5,200 nt of DNA, taken from contig CAMFLG010000265.1 of assembly GCA_945957495.1 (NCBI GenBank), positions 1-5,200 of the forward strand. Reading direction: 5' to 3'. This DNA comes from an uncultured Pseudorhodobacter sp. (GTDB lineage: Bacteria; Pseudomonadota; Alphaproteobacteria; Rhodobacterales; Rhodobacteraceae). Positions 1-4,228 of this stretch are shown here, in pieces. Position 1 is the first letter of the stretch, and every line of letters starts with the position of its first letter. The translations under genes were made by a program, and so were the position numbers. The notes beneath the pieces were generated by a model. The model saw only the letters and a list, made by a program, of their open reading frames with translations. It ran no database searches and had not been told where the DNA came from.

Positions 1-37
1 AAATTATCCTTGGCCGCCACGCGGTTACGCCACCGTC

Positions 38-71
38 TTTGCCCCGGTTTACGCGACCTGACCGGGGCAGA
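38..71. repeat. Inverted repeat overlapping the barrel-gene promoter
   Basis: TGCCCCGGT (40-48) and ACCGGGGCA (61-69) are perfect 9-bp arms around a 12-nt loop, extended by one G-T and one T-A pair to 38-71. No T-run follows on either strand, so it is a poor intrinsic terminator. It straddles the proposed -35 and the spacer of the promoter for the gene at 115, so an operator is an alternative. It could also be a structured tail of an upstream gene: frame 2 is open from the window start to a TGA at 59-61. Confidence 0.4.
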
Positions 72-77
72 TATAAG
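48..77 (+). promoter_or_regulatory. Candidate sigma-70 promoter for the outer-membrane barrel gene
   Basis: TTTACG (48-53) and TATAAG (72-77) are separated by 18 bp. The -10 matches five of six consensus bases and the -35 four of six. Transcription would begin near 84, giving a leader of about 30 nt before the ATG at 115. Recognised by eye only. Confidence 0.35.
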
Positions 78-114
78 GCGGCGTCGGCGGCAGGCGAATT
101 GGGTCGGGGGTGCA

Positions 115-1260
115 ATGATCAGGTTTGGGCGCGTCTGGCGCAGCCTTCTGGCGCAGGGGATTGTGCTTTGCCTTATCGGTCTGGTTGCGGGCCCTGTTGC
201 CGCACAGAACGCCGCAAGCGCGACGATCAACACCACGATGGACCAAACCAGCAAAAGCAAACTGGGCTTTGGCCATGGTTCGATCATCGCCGCGCCGATT
301 CCGTTGAAAAACCCGGCCCTTGGCACGGGACTGATCGGCACCGCCGGATATATGTTCAAGCTGGATGCGGAATCTGACACGTCCTTTATCGGCGCGGCAG
401 GGCTTTATACCAACAACGGATCAATGGGCGCGGGTCTGGCGGCGAACCTTTATTTCGGCGACGGGCGTTGGGCGATCAAGGCGCTTTATGGCCGGGCAGA
501 CATCAATTACGCCGTTTCCTCGCTAAGCGGATCACCGTTTGACGATGTACCCTTGTCGCAAAGCGGAACCATGGTGCAACTGAAAGCCAGCTATGGCGTA
601 ACGCAGAATTTGGCCTTTGGCATCGACGCGCAATATCTGGACACAACAATCCGCCTGAACAGCGACACGGATTTCCCGCTGGGCAACCTGCCCGGATTTG
701 GCGTTTCGATTCAGGAACTGCTTGTCGGGCCGACCATCGAATGGGACAGTCGCGATGACAACATTTACCCGACCAAGGGCATCAACGTCTTGTTCACCGG
801 GCAGTACGGCCAAGGTCTGGGCCACCTTCAGCACAATTTCCAGAAGGGCGTTCTGGTGGGCAAGGGCTTTGTTCCGGTTGGCAAGAAGGGCGTGTTTGGC
901 TTTGACGGCACGATTTGCAGCGTCTCGGATGGGGCGCCGTTTTTCAACCTGTGCGCGGTGGGGCTGACGGACAGTCTGCGCGGCTATCCGGTGGGCCAGT
1001 ATTTCAGCAATGCCCTGATCAGCGCGCAGGCCGAATTCCGCTATATCTTGACGCCGCGCTGGGGCGGGGTGGTGTTTGCAGGCACCTCGTCTGTCGGGGA
1101 AAGCTTTGGCAGCCTGACCCGCCCCGATGCGATCTACGCGGGCGGCGTGGGCGTGCGCTATCGGCTGTCGAAAACCTTCCCGATTGATTTCAGCTTTGAC
1201 GTTTCGGTCAACAAGGAAGGTCAGGTTTACCAATACATCTACCTTGGCCAGCAGTTCTGA
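115..1260 (+). CDS. Outer-membrane beta-barrel protein, BamA/TamA (Omp85, surface antigen D15) C-terminal type, lacking POTRA domains
   Basis: Predicted 381-aa exported outer-membrane protein. The frame is open to the window start, but ATG 115 is chosen because it directly begins a signal peptide: basic N-terminus (R3, R6, R9), hydrophobic core at about 11-25, likely cleavage after V28-A29-A30. A GGGGG run (106-110) sits 4 nt upstream. The mature part is rich in alternating aromatic and small residues, as in beta-strands. Omp85 signatures visible are DSRDDNIYPTKG (211-222), LRGYP (288-292, the counterpart of the VRGF/Y lid-loop motif), a strand with AEFRY, and a C-terminal phenylalanine, the usual Bam recognition residue. 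POTRA repeats are absent: only about 170 residues precede the conserved half and they look like barrel. BamA and TamA insert outer-membrane proteins; what a stand-alone barrel does is not established here. The mature protein has just two cysteines, C268 and C280. It ends 9 bp from a convergent exporter gene. Confidence 0.8.
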   Translation: MIRFGRVWRSLLAQGIVLCLIGLVAGPVAAQNAASATINTTMDQTSKSKLGFGHGSIIAAPIPLKNPALGTGLIGTAGYMFKLDAESDTSFIGAAGLYTNNGSMGAGLAANLYFGDGRWAIKALYGRADINYAVSSLSGSPFDDVPLSQSGTMVQLKASYGVTQNLAFGIDAQYLDTTIRLNSDTDFPLGNLPGFGVSIQELLVGPTIEWDSRDDNIYPTKGINVLFTGQYGQGLGHLQHNFQKGVLVGKGFVPVGKKGVFGFDGTICSVSDGAPFFNLCAVGLTDSLRGYPVGQYFSNALISAQAEFRYILTPRWGGVVFAGTSSVGESFGSLTRPDAIYAGGVGVRYRLSKTFPIDFSFDVSVNKEGQVYQYIYLGQQF

Positions 1261-1269
1261 ACGACGGCC

Positions 1270-2898
1270 CTAAAGGTGATCGGCGCTGTCCTTCAGCGGC
1301 ATGTCGTGATGCAGAACCGCGCTTTGGCGTTCGATCATGCGATGCACGCGCGGCGGCTCTGGCCCTTGATGCAGGCGCATCAGGGTATCTGACACCTCTG
1401 CATCGGCCTGCGTGCGGCGCAGGTTGTGCCGCAGATAGTCGGCCCAAGTGGCGACATGATAGCTTTCTGTCCATTGTTCGTGATGTTCCAGATCGCGCAG
1501 CAGCACCCATTGCCGCGCCCCATCGCGGCGGCGGATGCGGCGGCGCTCCGTCATCGCCGCAAGGAAGGCCGGAATGTCGGCAGCGGTGATGCGGTAGTCG
1601 ATCATCACCATAATTGGGCCAGAACGTCCGCGCAGATCCAGTTCCAGCGCGGGTTCGGTAAAGCGGTTCAGCGGGTCCAGGTTGATGCCGCCGAATTGCG
1701 GCATGGCAAAGCGCAACCCCACCGCCGCCCCCATGAAAAGCGACAGGCCCGAGGCGATCAGCGCGCCATCGGTGCCGATGGATTCGGCGACCATCCCCCA
1801 TAGCCAGCTGCCCACCGCCAGCCCGCCAAAGGTCGCCATCTGATACATCGCAATCGACCGGCCCACGACCCAGCGCGGTGAGGAAAGCTGTACCGTCACG
1901 TTGAACAGCGACAAGGCCAGCACCCAGCACGCCCCCGCCAACAGCATCGGCACAAGGCTGATCCACAGCCAGGTGCTTTGCGACAGCATCATCGTGGCCA
2001 GACCAAAGCCGACGAAGGCGCCGCGCACGATAGCCTCGTTGCTGAACCGCTTGCGGATGGTGGCGTTCAGCAGGCCGCCGCAGATCGCCCCCAGCCCGAA
2101 AAATCCCAACAGAATGCCGTAAACAAAGGCGCCGCCCCGCACCAGATCGCGCGCTATGAGCGGCAGCAGCGCCAGAATGCTGACCGCGCCCAGCCCGAAC
2201 AGCAAACCGCGCAGCATCACCCGCATCAGGTTGGGCGACATCGCGACATAGCGCAGTCCGGCCCCCAAGGCGGGCACAAACGGCTCGCGTGCCTCTTTCT
2301 GGCTGTTTGCGGCACCGGGCCAGGCCAGCAAGGCGCCCAGCAAGGGAAAATAGCTAAGCGCGTTGATGGCAAAGGCCGCGCCTGCCCCCGCCGTGGCCAC
2401 GATGATGCCGCCCAGCGCGGGGCCAACGCTGCGCATCAGGTTGAACCCCATCGAATTCAGCGACACCGCCTCGGGCAGGTTTTCCCGCGGAACGATATCG
2501 CCCATCGAGGCCTGCCAGGAAGGGTTGTTCAGCGCCGTACCGGTGCCCAAAAGGAAGGTAAAGCCCAGCAGAACCCAGGGCGTCAGCAGCCCGGCAAAGG
2601 CCGCCACGGCCAGCGCCACCGACACCGTCAGCATGAAGACCTGCGCCACCAGCAAGATCCGCCGCCTGTCGTAATTGTCTGCCAGGGCCCCGGCAGACAG
2701 TGAAAACAGCATGATCGGCAGCGCGGTCGAGGCCTGTACCAAGGCGATCATGTTGGGCGATGTGGTCAGGCTGGTCATCATCCAGGCCGCCCCGACGCCC
2801 TGCACCAGGCCGCCAAAGTTCGACACCTGGCTGGTGATCCACAACAGCCGGAAGGTCTTGTGCCTGAGCGGCCCCAAGGCTGAAATCTGGCGCGACAC
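1270..2898 (-). CDS. MFS transporter, EntS/MFS_3 (transmembrane secretion effector) type, with C-terminal soluble domain
   Basis: A 542-aa major facilitator exporter of the inner membrane. Hydrophobic segments run from about residue 18 to 400. MFS motif A is clear between helices 2 and 3 (G70-A-L-A-D74-N-Y-D77-R-R-R80). A family-typical block follows at 147-164 (LNS...MRSVGPALGG), then a FAINALSY stretch (176-183). Residues 405-542 form a cytosolic tail with RRRDGARQW (456-464) and WADYLRHNLRRTQAD (485-499); this pattern is characteristic of PF05977-like transporters. The start is GTG 2898, preceded by GAGGAA. The frame stays open upstream to 3285, but that part has no transporter character and would run into the divergent thioesterase gene. 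Family members include the enterobactin exporter EntS and putative drug exporters; the substrate here cannot be read from sequence, and no siderophore genes are nearby. No frameshift or truncation is seen. Confidence 0.85.
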   Translation of the reverse strand: MSRQISALGPLRHKTFRLLWITSQVSNFGGLVQGVGAAWMMTSLTTSPNMIALVQASTALPIMLFSLSAGALADNYDRRRILLVAQVFMLTVSVALAVAAFAGLLTPWVLLGFTFLLGTGTALNNPSWQASMGDIVPRENLPEAVSLNSMGFNLMRSVGPALGGIIVATAGAGAAFAINALSYFPLLGALLAWPGAANSQKEAREPFVPALGAGLRYVAMSPNLMRVMLRGLLFGLGAVSILALLPLIARDLVRGGAFVYGILLGFFGLGAICGGLLNATIRKRFSNEAIVRGAFVGFGLATMMLSQSTWLWISLVPMLLAGACWVLALSLFNVTVQLSSPRWVVGRSIAMYQMATFGGLAVGSWLWGMVAESIGTDGALIASGLSLFMGAAVGLRFAMPQFGGINLDPLNRFTEPALELDLRGRSGPIMVMIDYRITAADIPAFLAAMTERRRIRRRDGARQWVLLRDLEHHEQWTESYHVATWADYLRHNLRRTQADAEVSDTLMRLHQGPEPPRVHRMIERQSAVLHHDMPLKDSADHL

Positions 2899-2901
2899 CT
2901 G

Positions 2902-2907
2902 TTCCTC
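2902..2907 (-). promoter_or_regulatory. Ribosome binding site fixing the MFS GTG start
   Basis: The minus strand reads GAGGAACAGGTG. The GAGGAA ends 3 nt before the GTG at 2898-2896. Spacing is slightly short but it is the best site near the first conserved residues, and no ATG lies in frame between it and residue 40 of the protein. Confidence 0.6.
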
Positions 2908-2961
2908 GCGGAGCTTGCCGGACGGCTGCAAGATGCAGTCGTTCCTGCGGGCTTTCCCTTG

Positions 2962-2991
2962 AATAGGTACGGCAGCCCGCGCCAAGGTCAA
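2962..2991 (-). promoter_or_regulatory. Candidate promoter for the MFS gene
   Basis: On the minus strand TTGACC (2991-2986) is a strong -35, matching five of six bases. The -10 is weak: CCTATT (18-bp spacer) or ACCTAT (17-bp spacer) around 2968-2962. Transcription would start near 2955, leaving a leader of about 57 nt. I looked for a MerR-type dyad in the spacer because of the TTGACCTT start and found none. Confidence 0.3.
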
Positions 2992-3053
2992 CCCGGAATC
3001 GTCCAAAACGCCGCCCGAACAAGCCATCCTGCCCGTTCCGTGCCGACCGTCGG

Positions 3054-3081
3054 TTGCGCCCGGGCCGGAATGGCCTAGACT
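3054..3081 (+). promoter_or_regulatory. Candidate promoter for the thioesterase gene
   Basis: TTGCGC (3054-3059) and TAGACT (3076-3081) are 16 bp apart. TAGACT-like -10 elements are common in GC-rich alphaproteobacteria. Transcription from about 3088 would leave a leader near 20 nt. An 11-bp palindrome, CCGAC-C-GTCGG (3043-3053), abuts the -35 and could be an operator half, though it is short enough to be chance at this GC. Confidence 0.45.
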
Positions 3082-3096
3082 GCCTTCGCGAACCAC

Positions 3097-3101
3097 AGGA
3101 G
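3097..3101 (+). promoter_or_regulatory. Ribosome binding site choosing between two ATGs
   Basis: AGGAG ends right against the first ATG (3102) and 6 nt before the second (3108). Only the second has workable spacing, so 3108 is taken as the start; the difference is two residues. Confidence 0.7.
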
Positions 3102-3107
3102 ATGCCC

Positions 3108-3500
3108 ATGCCCGCCCCCGCCGACACCGCGCCCAAGGGCGAACTGACGCTGCGCACGCTGGCGATGCCGCGCGATGCCAACACCAATGGCGATATCTTT
3201 GGCGGTTGGGTGCTGAGCCAGATGGATATGGCGGCGGGGATCGTGGCAGGCGCGCGGGCGCATGGCCGAGTGGCGACGGTCGCAATTGACGCGATGAAGT
3301 TCATCCGCCCGGTCAAGGTGGGGGATGTGCTGTGCATCTATGTGACGCTGGCCCGGGTGGGGCGCACCTCGATGGCGATGGATATCGAGGCCTGGGTGCT
3401 GCGCGGGCGGCAGGACATGCGCGAAAAGGTGACAGAGGCGCTGTTCACCTTTGTCGCCATTGATGAGGCGGGTCAGCCGAGGGTGGTGCCCCCGGCGTAA
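3108..3500 (+). CDS. yciA: Acyl-CoA thioesterase, YciA-like hotdog fold
   Basis: A 130-aa cytoplasmic hotdog-fold thioesterase, close to the usual YciA length of about 130-150. YciA-type enzymes hydrolyse a broad range of acyl-CoAs to free acid and CoA, probably balancing acyl-CoA pools. The signature lies near the N-terminus: TLAMPRDANTNGDIFGGW (17-34) followed by SQMD, with D40 aligning to the catalytic aspartate of the family; N27, G28, I30-G33 form the conserved turn. Later come the GRVATV strand, the F-I-R-P-V segment with VGDV, and RTSMAMDIEAWV, matching the central helix and sheet order of the family. It is divergent from the MFS gene and probably monocistronic: its stop is 5 bp from the end of a convergent gene, leaving no room for a terminator between them. 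I am confident of the family; the physiological substrate is unknown. Confidence 0.9.
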   Translation: MPAPADTAPKGELTLRTLAMPRDANTNGDIFGGWVLSQMDMAAGIVAGARAHGRVATVAIDAMKFIRPVKVGDVLCIYVTLARVGRTSMAMDIEAWVLRGRQDMREKVTEALFTFVAIDEAGQPRVVPPA

Positions 3501-3505
3501 CCAGT

Positions 3506-3907
3506 CTAGCGGATCGAGATGTTGTTGCCGCCCGAATTGCGCAGTTGTTTGAAAACATAGATCGGCAGCAGGATTTCCGCGATCAGGCTGCCCAGCCAGA
3601 CCAGCAGCGTCGCCGCCAGCCAGTTTGACAGCCCGCCCATATCAAACCCCGGCATCAGCCATTCGGTGACTTTCAGCCCGAAAAACACCGACACCAGCGA
3701 GATGCTGCCCCGGATCTGCGGCACGCTGGTGACGGCGATCTTGGTGATCAGCGGGCCGGTCAGGACCATCACCCCGGTAAAGACCAGCAGGACCACCACG
3801 AAGGAAATCGCGTCGATGGTGAAGCCGGTCAGCAGCGCGGTGGCCAGCAACAGGCCCACGGCATTGGCGATGATGGTGGCAAGGATGGAAAGGGCGAGGC
3901 GGATCAT
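3506..3907 (-). CDS. Small four-helix membrane protein, phage-holin-superfamily-IV-like
   Basis: Predicted 133-aa inner-membrane protein. Start ATG 3907 follows AGGAG with a 5-nt gap. The frame stays open up to 4225, but those 106 extra codons are low-complexity-looking, hydrophilic and cross a terminator-like hairpin, so they are excluded. Hydrophobic segments lie at about 4-26, 33-55, 67-83 and 95-118. The pattern IANAVGLLLA...LLTGF, then TGPLITK, then a LMPGFD turn before the last helix resembles the 'phage holin family' (PF04020-type, four transmembrane segments), which is widespread in bacterial chromosomes outside prophages and has no proven lysis role in most hosts. No endolysin or other phage gene is nearby, so a holin function should not be assumed. 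The C-terminus is a short polar tail. The upstream region carries hairpins and a CtrA-type box. Family assignment is from pattern memory; the membrane topology is firmer. Confidence 0.7.
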   Translation of the reverse strand: MIRLALSILATIIANAVGLLLATALLTGFTIDAISFVVVLLVFTGVMVLTGPLITKIAVTSVPQIRGSISLVSVFFGLKVTEWLMPGFDMGGLSNWLAATLLVWLGSLIAEILLPIYVFKQLRNSGGNNISIR

Positions 3908-3912
3908 GGCGG

Positions 3913-3917
3913 CTCCT
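3913..3917 (-). promoter_or_regulatory. Ribosome binding site of the holin-like gene
   Basis: The minus strand reads AGGAGCCGCCATG. This is a full AGGAG at ideal 5-nt spacing, and it decides the start at 3907 against the longer open frame. Confidence 0.75.
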
Positions 3918-3924
3918 GAAATAT

Positions 3925-3962
3925 CTTGCCGCATCCTGCGGCAGGCGGGGGGCTGCGGCAAG
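3925..3962 (-). other. Two mutually exclusive hairpins in the holin-like gene leader
   Basis: In plus-strand terms CTTGCCGCA (3925-3933) can pair with TGCGGCAGG (3937-3945; 3-nt loop, one G-U) or with the perfect complement TGCGGCAAG (3954-3962; 20-nt loop). The structure ends 7 nt from the AGGAG of the gene. It could tune translation, or it could simply be a duplicated stem arm. Confidence 0.4.
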
Positions 3963-4004
3963 GAAAAAGGCGCGATGTGGCGGGTTTTGCGGGCCGGATT
4001 TTGG

Positions 4005-4028
4005 ATGTCCCGGGCCGGGACATTTTTT
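4005..4028 (+). terminator. Intrinsic-terminator-like hairpin on the plus strand
   Basis: ATGTCCCGG (4005-4013) and CCGGGACAT (4015-4023) are perfect 9-bp arms around one base, in practice a 7-bp stem with a 5-nt loop, followed by TTTTTT (4023-4028). Orientation is plus only; the minus strand has no T-run after the stem. No plus-strand gene lies directly before it: the nearest ends at 3500, so it terminates either a long thioesterase read-through transcript or an unrecognised small RNA. Confidence 0.5.
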
Positions 4029-4062
4029 ATGTGTGGTTTTTCAGAGGGTTGACGGTTCGGAT

Positions 4063-4077
4063 TTAAGGATTTGTTAA
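4063..4077. promoter_or_regulatory. CtrA-type binding box (TTAA-N7-TTAA)
   Basis: TTAA at 4063-4066 and TTAA at 4074-4077 are separated by exactly 7 bp, the consensus spacing for the alphaproteobacterial cell-cycle regulator CtrA. On the minus strand the first half reads TTAAC. It lies 156 bp upstream of the holin-like start. No convincing -10 follows on either strand, so whether it activates, represses or is coincidental is open. Confidence 0.4.
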
Positions 4078-4103
4078 GGTTTGCAGGTGGGGATGACCGT
4101 AGT

Positions 4104-4119
4104 GCGGGGTTCACCCCGC
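4104..4119. repeat. GC-rich hairpin, possible REP-like element
   Basis: GCGGGGT (4104-4110) and ACCCCGC (4113-4119) form a perfect 7-bp inverted repeat with TTCA as the practical loop. No T-run follows in either direction. Similar short intergenic stem-loops recur in many GC-rich alphaproteobacteria, which suggests, but does not show, a dispersed repeat. Confidence 0.25.
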
Positions 4120-4181
4120 GATTTGCGCGCCATAGCAACTGGAAGAGCAACGGGAAGGCGCGATCTTGACTTGGAACGAAT

Positions 4182-4215
4182 GTGGTTGAGTGCGTGAACT
4201 CACACACCCAACCAC
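4182..4215 (-). terminator. Long imperfect palindrome after the DGQHR gene, terminator-like
   Basis: Sixteen-base arms (4182-4197 and 4200-4215) pair at 14 of 16 positions; the outer seven, GTGGTTG with CAACCAC, are perfect. It starts 13 bp after the stop of the minus-strand gene, where a terminator is expected, but the following minus-strand bases ATTCGTTCC are only mildly T-rich. A protein-binding palindrome or an element end is also possible. Confidence 0.4.
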
Positions 4216-4228
4216 GTCGAACCATTGC

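Larger units (their letters stand above)
3908..4228. other. Signal-rich intergenic region between core genes and the DGQHR gene
   Basis: About 320 bp without a convincing coding sequence. From left to right it holds the AGGAG of the holin-like gene, a pair of competing hairpins, an orphan plus-strand terminator, an AT-rich patch with a CtrA-type box, a GC-rich hairpin, a short direct repeat AGCAAC (4134-4139 and 4146-4151), and a 34-bp imperfect palindrome. No tRNA gene or tRNA 3' end is apparent. Composition changes from GC-rich to mixed across this stretch, in keeping with an island boundary. Confidence 0.5.

Noticed and set aside
2..61. Tail of an upstream gene in frame 2 ending at TGA 59-61
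   Set aside because: Only 19 codons are visible and they match nothing I recognise, so it cannot be supported as a feature.
10..114. Upstream TTG start for the barrel protein
   Set aside because: It would place 35 Arg-rich residues before a textbook signal peptide and would cover the proposed promoter.
532..1233. Long minus-strand open frame of 233 codons opposite the barrel gene
   Set aside because: It is antisense to a well-supported coding sequence in GC-rich DNA where such shadow frames are routine; its translation shows no family features.
1978..2703. Plus-strand open frame of 241 codons opposite the MFS gene
   Set aside because: Gln/His/Arg-rich translation typical of antisense to a membrane-protein gene; no start signal of note.
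2899..3285. N-terminal extension of the MFS open frame by 129 codons
   Set aside because: It is Pro/Arg-rich with no transporter helices, overlaps the thioesterase gene and both proposed promoters, and the GTG at 2898 has a good GAGGAA site.
2354..3337. Minus-strand open frame of 327 codons overlapping the MFS gene and the thioesterase
   Set aside because: It is a shifted frame of the MFS gene plus antisense of the thioesterase; no domain is recognisable.
3506..3907. Prophage lysis gene interpretation of the holin-like protein
   Set aside because: No endolysin, spanin, structural phage gene or integrase is in the window, and this four-helix family is common in ordinary chromosomes.
4104..4222. 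Possible tRNA remnant or attachment site suggested by GGTTC-containing stretches
   Set aside because: No cloverleaf, acceptor stem or CCA-like end could be built around them on either strand.
3908..4225. N-terminal extension of the holin-like open frame by 106 codons
   Set aside because: No family resemblance; it crosses several hairpins and the CtrA-type box, and ATG 3907 has AGGAG at ideal spacing.
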